64,000 nucleotides of DNA from Bythopirellula sp. (GCA_028285205.1 JANQQA010000325.1:1-64000), one strand, 5' to 3'; shown: positions 47,738-59,265, counted from the first letter of the stretch. Notes: a model not told the origin generated them from the sequence alone. Program-made: numbers and translations.

Positions 47738-48399
47738 TAATGAAGATGCTTTATTGGTTCGCCCGACCCACGAACCTAGGTGCCGCCAGCGTGTAGACGA
47801 GCGAAAACTCGCTCGGCCGACTGCGTAGATGAGTGTTTGCGTTAATCGTGAGATCTCCTTTATAACTCAAAGAATTCCGCATCGTCAAAGAGCACAGCCT
47901 TCATACGCTTCGCAGCCTGTCTCATTCGGAAACTAGGTGCGTCGCGCCCGCAACTGATATGGCGGGCCCGAAAGTCAGAGCTGCAGTCGAACGAACAATC
48001 GAACTTCGCCAAGGATTTCGATCCGTCGGATGACCGCCGCCGTCCGCCACTCCAACTAGGCTCGCATACTGCCGTTCGTCAATTTCATGGGCACCGTTTC
48101 GACTGTACTCCCGTAATCTGGGTAAGCCCAGAGAACTTTCAGGTGATCCCTGTGGTGCAAAAACAGGAAATAGATTGGACATAGATCAGAAATTGCTACA
48201 ATAATTTGCAGTCTGAAGCGAAGTGTTTCTGCCGTTGGTCACGTTTGCATTTCCGAACGTCGTGCCCGTTCATTCGTCGGAACGCTCAACATACGCATCT
48301 AGTCCAATCCGAAATGGAGCAATCCCTTTGTAGCCAAGCCGTCGACGAATAGCATACCAACAAAGCCTGCAAATTCACTGAAGTTGAGGAGAAGAGGTG
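47738..48399. other. Intergenic region upstream of two divergent operons
   Basis: About 660 bases. No gene is supported; a minus-strand frame at 47922-48182 has no family features. Expected to hold the promoters of the oxidoreductase operon (left) and the TPR/MoxR operon (right). The only clear element is GAGGAG, 9 bases before the ATG at 48400. Confidence 0.45.
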
Positions 48400-51300
48400 A
48401 TGGCAAACAAGACGCAAGGTCTCTGCGCAATAGGATTGGTCCTCAGTATCACCTTGACCGGTGCCTCGGCAATGGCCGAAGATCCGCCGGCAAAAGCGAT
48501 CAAGTATCACAGTGTCTTGCGCAAGCGCCCGCAGCCAGGCTATCTGTTCGATCGGTTCTACAACGCGTGGCTAGACGAAGCGAGTGCTGATCATCTCGCC
48601 GAGTTTCTGTCTCAGCAAACCACGGCCCCAGGCGACAGCGCCGACAAGCTACTCTTAGCATTCTTCTACGCGAAGCAGGGCGACGACCTCCGTGCCATTG
48701 AGCAATTTCGCGCCACCCTGGCGAACGACCCCGGTAACGCGGGTGCCTGGTTTCAGAAAGCTGTCGTCGAAGCGCGCACGCTAGACTTTGAGACCGCGCT
48801 TTCCGATCTACAGCAAGCCGGCGAAGCGAAGCCTAACGACAAGCTAGCCGTTCGCATCGCAAAACTACAAGGACAGCTGCTGGTTCGGAACCGTCAACGC
48901 GACAAGGCGATCAAGATCTGGGAAGACCTGCTCAACGATCGCCCGGCAGACGAGGAACTCGCCGAAGACCTGATCGAGTTGGAAATCAGCGAAGGATTAT
49001 ACGAAGAGGCGACGGCGGCATCGGAGACTCTGCTCGAGCGGACTAAGGATCCCTATCTCAAAGTTGTACGTCGATTGCGGTTGGGCGACATACAGCAGCT
49101 AGCGGGCAACCGTGACGAAGCGCTTAAGACCTACCGTTCAACTCTCGAACAAGTCGGACTGGGCTCGTGGCTGGAACGGGAAATCCTCGCTCAGATCGAG
49201 CAAGTCTTTCGGCGCGAAGACGACATCAACGGTCTGAAGAAAGAATACAGCCAGTTGCTCGAAGCTTTTCCCAAGCGAATCGGATTGCGTCGCAACTTCG
49301 CAGGTATCCTTGCCGAATTGGGTGAAAACGAAGCTGCTGTAAAACAGTTTGAAGAGATTCTCAGGCGGGTTCCTGGCGAACGAAATTATCGCGAATCCTT
49401 CATTAGTCTACTGACCAAGGCCGACAAGCTCGACGATGCGACAAAACAACTTGAAGCGCTTGTCGAGCAGCACCCCGACGACTCGGAACTCTACATCCGA
49501 CTTGCCCAGCTCTATCACAAAGCCGAGCAGTCCGACCAAGCCGCGCAGGTGGTACAAAAATTCATCGATTCGTCCGACAAGAGCGAGTACACCTACCTAC
49601 GCGCCGCTCGACTGCTTGAGCAATTCGAGATGTTTGATCAGGCAAAGCAAAGCTACCAGCAGTTAGTGGAGTCCGCACCGGAATCAATTGCGGCGAAAGA
49701 ATCGCAAGCTGCATTTCTGTATCGTCGTGAGGAGAAAGACGCAGCGAAGAAAATTTGGCGCACACTAGCCCAAACAGACGACGTGAACCAGGTTGTCCGC
49801 GTGGCGAAAACTGCGATTGCGCGCCAAGAGAACGAACTTGCTTTCGAGCTGCTGGAGAAAGAACATGACCAATTCGCCAAGAATCCGCTCTTCCTCGCTC
49901 AACTCGTCAATGTTGCGTTAACGCTAAAAAAATTCGACCAAGCCATTCCCTGGGCCGAGCAGCGCGTCGAACTCGCCGAATCCAGTAACGAATTGGAGAA
50001 TGCCATCTTGCAGGCGGCCAAAGTGATCGAGCGCGCCGAGCAAGAGGTCCAAGTAATTCAGCGAATGCAGCAACTCCAGCAGCCGAGTGTACCACAGGCG
50101 TGCTTGCTGGCAGAGCTGCTCGAGAACTCTGGGGATAGCCAACAGGCAGACGCCGTGCTTGCAGAGTTGGGTGAGCGAGGTGGCTTGCTGGGGATCAGCC
50201 AACAGATTCGGCTCGCCAGCGCCCGCCGCGACTGGCAACGAGCCGCCCAAGCAACCAGTGAACTGCTCAAATTGCCAGGCGGTCGCAAGAGCCAGTACGT
50301 CCGACGTCTCGTCGAATTCTACCAGCGAGACTTCCGCATCAAAGATGCACTTCGTTGGATCGCGGAATGGAAAAAACTGGCTCCCGGCAACATCTCGCCG
50401 TGGCTCACCGAAGCAAAGCTGCTTCGATTGGACGGCAAAGAGGACGACGCAATTGCTGCCTTACGCGCCGCGGCACGCGAGTTCGAAGACAGCTCCGAAG
50501 TACGTATTCGACTCGCCCAGCTCTACAGTGAAGCGGGCAAGTTGGGCGACGCGGAGAGAATCTACTGGCAACAATACGAAACTAGCGAAAACCTAGGCGA
50601 AAAGCTCCGCTGGGCGGAACAGCTGGCTCGGATTGCAGAACAACAAGGTAAAGTCTCTCAACTGTTGGAGAACTTCAACGAACGCAAACGCACCAATCGC
50701 ACCTCAATCGTCCCATTGTTGGCGCTCGCGCAAATCCACCGCGTTACGAACAACTATGAGGGTCGCCGGCAGGCGTTGACCGCCGCAACAAAAATCAAGC
50801 CCGACGATCTGCAGCTGCTGCTACAAATCGCAAGAATCGAGGAGCAAGAAGGGGACTGGGAACGTGCCCTAGAGACACTCGAGCGCGCCATTCCGTTCGA
50901 CAAGACAAACCGCACCAAACAGAAAATCGCTCGCTTGCATATCGAGTACGGCAACTCCGAGGACGGTTTCGCGCTACTCTATGAGATCGCCGGCGGCCAA
51001 CAATCGGACCCTCGAGACATCGAAGCGATCGCGGACGCGATGTGCAGCACGGACGAGTGGGAAAAGGCTGAAGAGTTCTTGCTTGAGCACATCAACGAAC
51101 ACCCACAGGACTACCGTCTGCAGTATCTACTAGCCACGACCCAAGCGGAACAGGATGAAACAACCGCGTCCATGGAGTCGTTTGCGAAGGTACTGGATGC
51201 CGAGCAAGAGCTACCGGGCACCAAACCGACCAACACCAACAACTTGCACGCGTATTGGGCAATGATGGCTCCGATTGTTCCACCGGAAACTATGGAAATG

Positions 51301-54300
51301 ATTCAGCTCTCGCAGCTGAAATCCACGATTCTAAGACACCGTCAGAGTGGCCGTGGAGTCGTCCTTTCCGTCAGCGGCACCGGAGGAGCCACGAGCATTT
51401 CGATGCCGCGTGATGTCGAGGAAGCGCGACGCTATGCGTTGGTCAACCTACTGTACGCGTCACAGTACCTCGACGACGACGAGCGGACAGACCTAATCTC
51501 ACTACTGAAGCGGCATGGCGTCGCCGAAGGCGAATTGCTGATCACCGCGTGTGGCGGCGAAACTAGACAGAATGTCGAGCCCAATGTATTGCTCGAGAAG
51601 TTCCCCGATAATCAGGCAGCCTTGGCTTACGCACTAGTCATTAGCGGATGGGGACAATCGAACCTCGATGCTGAATTGGCCGCCAATGCGTACAAGGTCT
51701 TCGCCGAAAGTCGCCCCTCGCTCGCAATCATGGCGGCTCTCGCTGCAGGAACGCGCGACGAAGAGCATCACGACCTGCTGGCCGAGGCCTCCCGCATGAT
51801 GGAGGACATCGAGCAGCCGAATATGATGTTGGTGATGAGTCTGTGCGCACAGCTAGGGGGAATGCCTGGTCGATCACAGTCGACGTTACCAGAAGAATAC
51901 CGCGAGCGTCTTAGCGACCAGCTATTGACCTGGTATCCGACGCTAAAAGGCAACAATCCTTATGGGCCGTGGGCGTTCAGATATGTCGTCAATGCGCTGC
52001 GTGGCAACGATACTCCCAACGATTATCTGGCGTTCCTCGACGATGAGGCCGCGCGTTGGCGTATGCGGCCAAACCGGCGCAGCAACCAGCAGAACAATCC
52101 GTTTGGAAGCAGGCAGAATCAGTTTCTGCAGGTACCGACTTGGCCACCGACCATGCTGGCAGACTTCTCAGGTATGTTGTTGCAAACCATCGGCGCAGGG
52201 GGACAACAGTTCGATCCGTTCGGTGAGCAGATAGTCATCAACTGGGAAGACGATGCGTACCGCAACAGTTTGAATCAAGTTAAAGACCCAATACTCAAAA
52301 TCTTATTGCTCGCTCAAATCGATGAATCCGATGATGAGATCGAGCAAATACTAGACAAACTGATCGCGGCGGAAACGCCCACGCTTGATGCCTTGCTGGT
52401 GAGCGCGGCCTGGCAAGCAGAAGCGGGCAGGCATAGAGCTGCTTCGCAATCCCTGCAAAAAGCGAGGTATCTGCCGATGACTCGTGATGTCCGGCGGCTT
52501 GTCGATTCGTCGCTAGTTGCATTGGCGACCGAATACCAATCCGAGAACACAGGCGGGGAAGATAGCGAGGTCGAACCCAAGGACGAAGTCATCGAGGCCG
52601 GCAAACTCGCTGCGCTACGCCTGCGGCACAATCGGCTCCAATCCGACCAGCGAATTCAACTCATCGCGGCCCTGGAAGAACTCGGACTCAGCAAAGAGGC
52701 GGACAAACTCGACAAAGAGCAGTCGCTGGCCGCGAATGCAAGTTCGAGGGGTGTGAGTCGGTCTGTGTACATCGGCAGTAGTCGGCAGCCAAAAGATCGC
52801 ATTCAAAAGCTCCTTGACAGTGGCAAACGTGAGACAGCCGCGAAGGCACTCTCCAACGAACTGATGGGACTCGTTCGACAAGCTGCCTCGATGGGTGTCA
52901 ACGCTTATCACTATCAGTATCAGTTCGACCAGTTTCGTGAAAAAGTCGCCAACTACAGCATCACCGATGAGGTGCTCAACACACTCGATCCGGGAGAATC
53001 CAAGAACTTCCGCAAAATCGGTGACTTCGCGCTGGCGAACGAAGTCCTTGGTCGCAAGGCAAACGCCATTGACAACTACCGTCGAGCACTCGAACTGCGC
53101 GAGAATCAAGATGCGTACCGCGCCAAGTTGATCTTCCTGCTGGCACCAGATGATATGGATGCTGCGGCCGAACTCTTTGAGGGGTTTGGAAAGCAGGGCG
53201 TCACGCTCATCGCTTCGGAGATCGCCGCCAGGATGCAGCACCACAACAAACCGATCGGTGACAGACTCGACGCGATGGCGGTCGCGGTGCGATACGTCGA
53301 AGAACAATCAGATGCGGGGGCCACCGACCTCAGTTGGATTGAGAACCTCTGTCAATTGCTGGCGCAACAAATGCACCAGAACTCGGGCTACGTCCCACCG
53401 TTGTACCAGCCAAAGTCGGCATCAAACTCGGGTCGTCGCGGAGTCAGCCAAGACGTGATTGCTCGCCGCGACGCGATGCACGATCGTCTTTGCCGAGAGA
53501 TGCTCAAGCACGAATCACTGGCAGCACAGGGCTTTACGCACCTACTCGCAGCCGCGACCGCGAAAGAGGAAGTCGGCGATGAATTTGTCGATCTCGCTGC
53601 TGACGCCCTGATGGTCAAGCCTCCCGAGAAGAGCAAGTCGAATCAACATAATCCAATACGACAAATGATCCACTACAGTCGCAACGCGCAGAACGTGCCA
53701 ATGCGGTCGCCTGCTGAGTACCTCGTACGGCATTCGTACCGAACGAAGGATTGGACATTGCTTGACGAAACAGTCCTCCCCGCGATGGACCATCCTGAAC
53801 AGAAACAGCAGGTCGAGCAGATCGAGCGGCTACGGCACCTTTACGAGTGTCCAGTGGATGAGTTTTTCGAAGTAGCCAAGTCGCATACCCGCAAAGCAAA
53901 TCGCTCACGGGCACAAATGCCAACCCACAGCGGGCAAGATGCGGTGTCATTGGTGATCGATGCCTGGAGCGACCGCGAGATTGATGTCGACCTATTGCCG
54001 ATTTTGGAAGACGCAGCCACAAAAGCTGTGAAGACGCCCAACTACTATCAGGCGCCGGGCTTTTTCGTTCGATACACGGAAGCACTAGGACGCAAGAAAC
54101 AACTAGGTATTCTCGAGGAGTGGCTCGAAGTGCTGGCGGAGCTTCATGTCGGACCGAAGAGCAAACGCGCGGACATGATAAAAAAACATTATAGCCGGCG
54201 GAACATTCAGTGGAATACGCCAAACGGCTTAATGTACGTGTATGGCCAGCTACTTGAGCAACTGCTGCGACATCCCGACTTGGTGTTGCCGACAATGCGT

Positions 54301-57300
54301 TTCATCTATGAGGCAGAAGTCAGTGGAATTGCCCAGAATACCCAACATTACGGCTACCAGGGACTTCAGACCTTGTTTGAACGCGACGCTGCTGAAATCG
54401 TAGCTGCGTTGCGGGGCACCCATCTAGTCAACGACGTCGACAACTTCGATCCTTACGCGCAGTCAAGCGGCTCGAATTCCACGTCCGGCATTTCGTTGGT
54501 TGGATCACGCATCAGTCAACTCAAAGAAGCCAAGCGCAGAGAGTTGGTCAAGCTGATCGAACAATCGGGCGAAGAGAACTTCGGAATCCAACTCTTGTCC
54601 GCGTTAAGCTCCGATGCTGAGGCACAGAACAAACTGCTCGAGTCGATAGGCGACCGCATCGAGCAGTTGCAAACGCTCGACGAAGAACAGCAGGCGAAAG
54701 TCGCCGCCGGCATGCAGGCAATCACGCATGCCATGACGCGACGCAAGAGCTACACGAAAATGTCACCGCAGATGCAACGTGCCCTCGATTGGATCAACGG
54801 CAAACGTGCCGAGGGCGCGAAGTCGATGATCGAGCAAGCCTTGAAGGCGAAGCGTTTGGAAGATCTCAAAATCGAGTATCACAACGCTGATGAGTGGCTC
54901 TCCAAACATCTGCAGCCTTTGGCTGAGCACTCTCCCGAAAAGGCGGCTGAAGTGTTTTTTAGGATCGTCGATCTCGTTGAAGATAGCCAGCGTCGATCGC
55001 AGAACTACTATTACTACGGTGACGAGTCCCTCGCCGGCGGGCTGCTGGGTCGTATGTTCAACTATAGTGGTCGGCAGCGTTCACTTGATGCACCACGCTT
55101 AGGTCTGGAAGTGCTGCTTCACGAGCGCGGCGAGGAGGTGCAGTTACCTCGGTGGGGTGTCAGTCGATTCACCGAGTCGATCCGCAATGCGTACATTCAA
55201 TCCCGGCCGAAGCGCACCAAGGAGGCGAAGGTCGATCGAAAACAAGAGACCGCAACTCAAGTTGAGCGTTGGATTGAGGCACTCGCCGAGTCGTTTGGAG
55301 ATCGACCATCGACAATTTACGCACCTGCGTACATGAATGTCTTTCAGCAGATCGACAAGAACTCAAGACAAGATGTTCTCAGTCTGATCCGAGACAAGTC
55401 GGAAGGCGACGAGCATCCAGATCTTGCCAAGGAACTGCTCGCCGCCGCCGAGTTGCTGTATGCGGAAGAGTCGAGCAACAAAAAGTCCGACGGCCGAGCC
55501 GACACCGCCCCATATCATCAACACTACCTCACCGCAATCAACGACGAGTCTAAGCCACTCACCTGGCGGCTGGCCATAGCGCAAACTCTCTACGACAAGC
55601 AAGGGCAGCGGCTACCCCAGGAAGTCGTCGAAGCCACAGCCAACGCAGTCATGTTGGCGTTACGAGGGAAAACTCCCATCGACAGTAACCAGCAACGAAG
55701 TCTCGTTCGTAATCTGCTCGATTTGAGCGAGTCAGATGCCGAACTGCCTGAGACACTTCTAAACGATTTTGCTGCTGACTGGGCGAAACGCTACTTGTCG
55801 TCGAAATCATCGCAGTCGCGTAGTCGACCTGGCGTCAACCTCTATCGCATGAACGATCAGACGATGGTCACCTTGATGCTGAAGATGTACTTCCAACTCG
55901 GCGACGAATCTGCGGTCAACAAACTACTCCGCATTTACGAGAATTCGCTCAGTTATCGTCCTGATGCTATCGGTCTGCTTGTGAGAGCGGGAAAGACCGA
56001 CCGGGCCGCCCAGTTGGTGCGCCGCGGCTGGCAGAATTGCAATTTCTCCGCCGTCAGTTCTGGCCTAGCATTTTACGACACGGCCACTCAAGAGAAGCTC
56101 CCCGAGTTGTATGAGCGTATCAAAGATGACGATCTACGTTACTTTACGAAAGGCCTGATGATCTGTTTGAGTGACCCCAAACCAAAGCCGGAGAAAGACT
56201 TTGTCGAGCGCAAAGAGCGGCAGGCTAAGTTCGCCGAGCGGTTCAGCGATGTCAAATTTAGATCAAACGATATGAAGAAGAGAACGCTCTTATTGTTGGC
56301 ATCACGAGGCACTGTACCCCAACCAGTCGCCGATTCCCTACAGGAAGAAGCGGAGAAGTCGGACCTGCGACGTGCAGCCCAGGCGAATCAGAACAGTTTT
56401 CACAAGTCTGAGGCGATTGTAATGGCTTACGTGAGATACGCTCTTGGCCAAGGCAATACTCAACCCGCCGTCGATGTGCTTTCGAGGTTGCTCGAAGCGG
56501 ACGAGATCGACAACTGGCAGATCAACAACGCGATCAACTCCATCAGCCGTGAAGTGTTCGGGAAACTCCGCGACAAGAACATCGAGTGGACGCCCGAAGC
56601 TTATGCAGCGCTACTGCCACCCACGAAAAAAATGGTCACAGCGACAGAGAATCGTTACCTTCACCAACGTGACCAAGCACATGCCATCACTCTGGTTGCA
56701 CACGTACTCGGCAATCAAACCGACGAGTTTCTGAAGTGGACGAAAGAATGGAATGAGGATCAGAGGAAAGAGATTGGTCGCTACAGTGTCAATGACTCCT
56801 GCTTCGAAATCCTCGCCAGGTCTCAAGGCAAACCAACGGGCGACAACCTTACCGCCCGCCTAGAATTAGCCCAGAACGTCATAAAGCTTCTCGACGCTGC
56901 TGGTTGGCTTAACTTTAGCAGCAATCTGGACACGCAGGTAAGAAACAAAGATCTATTTGGCCAATTCGTCAGACACAAGTTGCTGACCAAACAAGAACTT
57001 CTCGAACACGGACCAGAAATCGCCGACACTGATTCTGCCGATGGCAAGATTTGGGCGAGTTTGGCACTCATGCAGCAGAATGCCAAAAAGTGGCAAGCGG
57101 CGTCCGCGTCTTGGCGGCAGGTTGCCAATCTACGGCCCGCCGACGAAATCGAGCAGCGACAACGGGCTCATATCAATGCAGTCGAGGCGCTGCGACGCGG
57201 AGGCGAGTTCGAGGCAGCCAGCGATGCCTTGGCAGAGTTGGATTCGCAGAAAGTTCACGCGAAACTGAAAGAACCGCTCGCAAAGCTTAGGAAGCAGCTT

Positions 57301-57534
57301 ACCGAGGCGCTCAATTCCGAAGTCCCCGACGATACCGCCAGCGACGACGGACCTGACAATCCGAAAGCGGCCAAAACATCGCGTGAAACCGATAGCAATA
57401 GCGACCAAGTCAACAAAAAGAAGCAACCAACCACTGATGATCAAGCATTGGCCTTGCCGCCACAACCGTTCATAATCAAATTCGCTGACCACCTGCCTAC
57501 CCCCGTGGGAGTTTCCAGTCATGTCGAAGCCTAG
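48400..57534 (+). CDS. Exported giant TPR-repeat protein (3,044 residues)
   Basis: The ATG at 48400 has GAGGAG upstream; the GTG just before it is an alternative. A signal peptide (LCAIGLVLSITLTGASAMA) leads to TPR-like helix pairs over at least the first ~950 residues: DDLRAIEQFRATLANDPGNAG, NEAAVKQFEEILRRVPG, DWERALETLERAIPFD. Helical, less regular repeats follow, with long charged segments. The last ~70 residues are low-complexity and acidic/basic (DDTASDDGPDNPKAAK), then a short hydrophobic end. No enzyme motif is visible. It is the first gene of the MoxR/VWA operon, so it is probably a periplasmic scaffold for that system, comparable in position to TPR proteins of Bat operons but far larger. 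It overlaps the next gene by 14 bases. Confidence 0.85.
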   Translation: MANKTQGLCAIGLVLSITLTGASAMAEDPPAKAIKYHSVLRKRPQPGYLFDRFYNAWLDEASADHLAEFLSQQTTAPGDSADKLLLAFFYAKQGDDLRAIEQFRATLANDPGNAGAWFQKAVVEARTLDFETALSDLQQAGEAKPNDKLAVRIAKLQGQLLVRNRQRDKAIKIWEDLLNDRPADEELAEDLIELEISEGLYEEATAASETLLERTKDPYLKVVRRLRLGDIQQLAGNRDEALKTYRSTLEQVGLGSWLEREILAQIEQVFRREDDINGLKKEYSQLLEAFPKRIGLRRNFAGILAELGENEAAVKQFEEILRRVPGERNYRESFISLLTKADKLDDATKQLEALVEQHPDDSELYIRLAQLYHKAEQSDQAAQVVQKFIDSSDKSEYTYLRAARLLEQFEMFDQAKQSYQQLVESAPESIAAKESQAAFLYRREEKDAAKKIWRTLAQTDDVNQVVRVAKTAIARQENELAFELLEKEHDQFAKNPLFLAQLVNVALTLKKFDQAIPWAEQRVELAESSNELENAILQAAKVIERAEQEVQVIQRMQQLQQPSVPQACLLAELLENSGDSQQADAVLAELGERGGLLGISQQIRLASARRDWQRAAQATSELLKLPGGRKSQYVRRLVEFYQRDFRIKDALRWIAEWKKLAPGNISPWLTEAKLLRLDGKEDDAIAALRAAAREFEDSSEVRIRLAQLYSEAGKLGDAERIYWQQYETSENLGEKLRWAEQLARIAEQQGKVSQLLENFNERKRTNRTSIVPLLALAQIHRVTNNYEGRRQALTAATKIKPDDLQLLLQIARIEEQEGDWERALETLERAIPFDKTNRTKQKIARLHIEYGNSEDGFALLYEIAGGQQSDPRDIEAIADAMCSTDEWEKAEEFLLEHINEHPQDYRLQYLLATTQAEQDETTASMESFAKVLDAEQELPGTKPTNTNNLHAYWAMMAPIVPPETMEMIQLSQLKSTILRHRQSGRGVVLSVSGTGGATSISMPRDVEEARRYALVNLLYASQYLDDDERTDLISLLKRHGVAEGELLITACGGETRQNVEPNVLLEKFPDNQAALAYALVISGWGQSNLDAELAANAYKVFAESRPSLAIMAALAAGTRDEEHHDLLAEASRMMEDIEQPNMMLVMSLCAQLGGMPGRSQSTLPEEYRERLSDQLLTWYPTLKGNNPYGPWAFRYVVNALRGNDTPNDYLAFLDDEAARWRMRPNRRSNQQNNPFGSRQNQFLQVPTWPPTMLADFSGMLLQTIGAGGQQFDPFGEQIVINWEDDAYRNSLNQVKDPILKILLLAQIDESDDEIEQILDKLIAAETPTLDALLVSAAWQAEAGRHRAASQSLQKARYLPMTRDVRRLVDSSLVALATEYQSENTGGEDSEVEPKDEVIEAGKLAALRLRHNRLQSDQRIQLIAALEELGLSKEADKLDKEQSLAANASSRGVSRSVYIGSSRQPKDRIQKLLDSGKRETAAKALSNELMGLVRQAASMGVNAYHYQYQFDQFREKVANYSITDEVLNTLDPGESKNFRKIGDFALANEVLGRKANAIDNYRRALELRENQDAYRAKLIFLLAPDDMDAAAELFEGFGKQGVTLIASEIAARMQHHNKPIGDRLDAMAVAVRYVEEQSDAGATDLSWIENLCQLLAQQMHQNSGYVPPLYQPKSASNSGRRGVSQDVIARRDAMHDRLCREMLKHESLAAQGFTHLLAAATAKEEVGDEFVDLAADALMVKPPEKSKSNQHNPIRQMIHYSRNAQNVPMRSPAEYLVRHSYRTKDWTLLDETVLPAMDHPEQKQQVEQIERLRHLYECPVDEFFEVAKSHTRKANRSRAQMPTHSGQDAVSLVIDAWSDREIDVDLLPILEDAATKAVKTPNYYQAPGFFVRYTEALGRKKQLGILEEWLEVLAELHVGPKSKRADMIKKHYSRRNIQWNTPNGLMYVYGQLLEQLLRHPDLVLPTMRFIYEAEVSGIAQNTQHYGYQGLQTLFERDAAEIVAALRGTHLVNDVDNFDPYAQSSGSNSTSGISLVGSRISQLKEAKRRELVKLIEQSGEENFGIQLLSALSSDAEAQNKLLESIGDRIEQLQTLDEEQQAKVAAGMQAITHAMTRRKSYTKMSPQMQRALDWINGKRAEGAKSMIEQALKAKRLEDLKIEYHNADEWLSKHLQPLAEHSPEKAAEVFFRIVDLVEDSQRRSQNYYYYGDESLAGGLLGRMFNYSGRQRSLDAPRLGLEVLLHERGEEVQLPRWGVSRFTESIRNAYIQSRPKRTKEAKVDRKQETATQVERWIEALAESFGDRPSTIYAPAYMNVFQQIDKNSRQDVLSLIRDKSEGDEHPDLAKELLAAAELLYAEESSNKKSDGRADTAPYHQHYLTAINDESKPLTWRLAIAQTLYDKQGQRLPQEVVEATANAVMLALRGKTPIDSNQQRSLVRNLLDLSESDAELPETLLNDFAADWAKRYLSSKSSQSRSRPGVNLYRMNDQTMVTLMLKMYFQLGDESAVNKLLRIYENSLSYRPDAIGLLVRAGKTDRAAQLVRRGWQNCNFSAVSSGLAFYDTATQEKLPELYERIKDDDLRYFTKGLMICLSDPKPKPEKDFVERKERQAKFAERFSDVKFRSNDMKKRTLLLLASRGTVPQPVADSLQEEAEKSDLRRAAQANQNSFHKSEAIVMAYVRYALGQGNTQPAVDVLSRLLEADEIDNWQINNAINSISREVFGKLRDKNIEWTPEAYAALLPPTKKMVTATENRYLHQRDQAHAITLVAHVLGNQTDEFLKWTKEWNEDQRKEIGRYSVNDSCFEILARSQGKPTGDNLTARLELAQNVIKLLDAAGWLNFSSNLDTQVRNKDLFGQFVRHKLLTKQELLEHGPEIADTDSADGKIWASLALMQQNAKKWQAASASWRQVANLRPADEIEQRQRAHINAVEALRRGGEFEAASDALAELDSQKVHAKLKEPLAKLRKQLTEALNSEVPDDTASDDGPDNPKAAKTSRETDSNSDQVNKKKQPTTDDQALALPPQPFIIKFADHLPTPVGVSSHVEA

Positions 57535-59257
57535 CTCTGCAAGGAAGATGTCACATCAGACAAGCACCGATGGGACTGAGCTTATTGGTGATTTCCTACA
57601 GTCGATTCGCCAACGCCTAGGGCTAAGGGCCCTGCTACAAGTGACCGTGTGGACCACACTAGTTGCGGGCAGTGTGATGTTGCTGATCGCAATGTCCTAC
57701 GTTTTGCGAGGACATTCGGTCGATCGCCAATGGTATCTGTGGGTTGCAGTCCTAGGCGTGGTCGCTGGAGTCATTGCCGCATTCACTCGTCGTGCCTCGG
57801 TCGATGGTGCCGCTACATTTGCCGATCATTTCTTCGGGCTCAAGGATTTGCTGATCACTTGCTTGCATGCGGGACGCTCAGGTCGGAGCGATGGCTTCTA
57901 CGCGTTGCAAGCGGAGCAGGCCGCCGACCGTGTGCAACAGCTCGACCCGCAAGCGATCGATTGTCGTCCTCCGCGGCGTCAGTTGTGGCTGGCGATTGCG
58001 ATCGCGTCGTTGTCACTGCTGTTAGCCTTCAAACAGCCTAGCGAGGCAGTGCAAACTCAACTCGATCTCGAGACCACGATGCTTGTCGAAACGGAGCGCA
58101 TGAATCAGGAACTAGAGGACCTGGTCGACGAGTTGGAGAAGTCGAGCGACGACGAGGAAGAGCGCGAATTGCTCGATCCGGATCGACTTCGCGAAATGGT
58201 CGAAGAGTTGCGCAAGACTAAAGACTACAAAGAGGCTTTGCGGCAGTATGCGAAGCTGGAACAGCAATTGGAAAAGGCTCGCCACAAACTAGAACAACGC
58301 CGCGATGAGCAGTTGCTCGCGCGCGCCGCGAAGGAACTGGAGAAGGCCGAAGAAACCAAGTCGCTGGCTGAACGGCTCCAACAGAAGAAGTTTCAGGAAG
58401 CCGGCGAGCAACTCAGCAAATGGAAACCGACCGAGTCAAAGCCGTGGAACCAACAGCGTCGCGAACTAGCTCGTCTGAAGGCGGCCGCGCAGCGAATGGC
58501 AGCAGCAGCGCGAAACAGCCGACAGGGCACTTCGTCTTCACATAATCCAAACTCGGCCAGCAAGCAGAGTGCCTCGGTATCAGCCGCTGGCAAGAGTAGT
58601 GGCGGCTCCGGGCAAGCGAGCGGCACTGCAAGTAGCGACGGCGGCGGAGATCTGGCAGAGGCGATCGAGCAGTTGGCCGAGTCACTCAAAGAGTGGGACG
58701 AAGCACTGGAAGAATGTGCAAGCCAAGAGAAACGGGAAGGGCAGTGCGACGCGAAATCGGCCGGCCAGTGTAAGGCGTGTGCAAGTAGTGCCAATAGCAA
58801 TCTAAGCAAGCTGAGCAAATATCTCCGCAAGATGACCATCAAACGCCGCGCTAATCAGAAACTGAGCAAGCTTTGTAAGGCCTGCAGCCAATGCCAGGGG
58901 GGACTGGGTCAGTGTGCCGGGAACGGTCCGAACCCGGGCGGCAAGAAGGCTGGCTGGGGATCCAACGAATCGCGCCGTGATGTGCGTGAGGAACTCTACG
59001 ACAACGGTCAGACAGCCTCACTCACTGGAATTAAAGGGCAGGGCCCGTCTCAGACAACCGTCGAGTCGGCGGACGAAGGCACTGGGGTTTCGACCCGACG
59101 CACAGTCGAACGCGAACGACAGTTCCGGCGGCAGTTCGAGTCGTTTGTCAGTCGCGAAGACGTGCCCGCCGAGGTCAAATCGGGGGTCAAACGTTACTTC
59201 CAATTCATTCATCAAATCGATGAGACGCAACCGACCCTCACTGACTCAGCCGAGTAG
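57521..59257 (+). CDS. Membrane-anchored coiled-coil protein of the MoxR operon
   Basis: 578 residues. Two N-terminal membrane helices (about 40-62 and 70-88) and a third (~152-168, LAIAIASLSLLLAF) precede a long charged coiled coil (~185-310). A Ser/Gly-rich linker follows, then a cysteine-rich patch with repeated short Cys spacings (CDAKSAGQCKAC, LCKACSQCQGGLGQCAG). That patch could bind metal, but the spacing is not that of a known finger. The start ATG lies inside the end of the TPR gene. I do not recognise a named family beyond similar proteins seen in planctomycete MoxR operons. Confidence 0.78.
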   Translation: MSKPSSARKMSHQTSTDGTELIGDFLQSIRQRLGLRALLQVTVWTTLVAGSVMLLIAMSYVLRGHSVDRQWYLWVAVLGVVAGVIAAFTRRASVDGAATFADHFFGLKDLLITCLHAGRSGRSDGFYALQAEQAADRVQQLDPQAIDCRPPRRQLWLAIAIASLSLLLAFKQPSEAVQTQLDLETTMLVETERMNQELEDLVDELEKSSDDEEERELLDPDRLREMVEELRKTKDYKEALRQYAKLEQQLEKARHKLEQRRDEQLLARAAKELEKAEETKSLAERLQQKKFQEAGEQLSKWKPTESKPWNQQRRELARLKAAAQRMAAAARNSRQGTSSSHNPNSASKQSASVSAAGKSSGGSGQASGTASSDGGGDLAEAIEQLAESLKEWDEALEECASQEKREGQCDAKSAGQCKACASSANSNLSKLSKYLRKMTIKRRANQKLSKLCKACSQCQGGLGQCAGNGPNPGGKKAGWGSNESRRDVREELYDNGQTASLTGIKGQGPSQTTVESADEGTGVSTRRTVERERQFRRQFESFVSREDVPAEVKSGVKRYFQFIHQIDETQPTLTDSAE

Positions 59258-59265
59258 GAACAGCC

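Noticed and set aside
53615-54295. 226-codon minus-strand frame inside the TPR gene
   Set aside because: No family features, and the sense frame is continuous with TPR and helical sequence; shadow of GC-rich coding.
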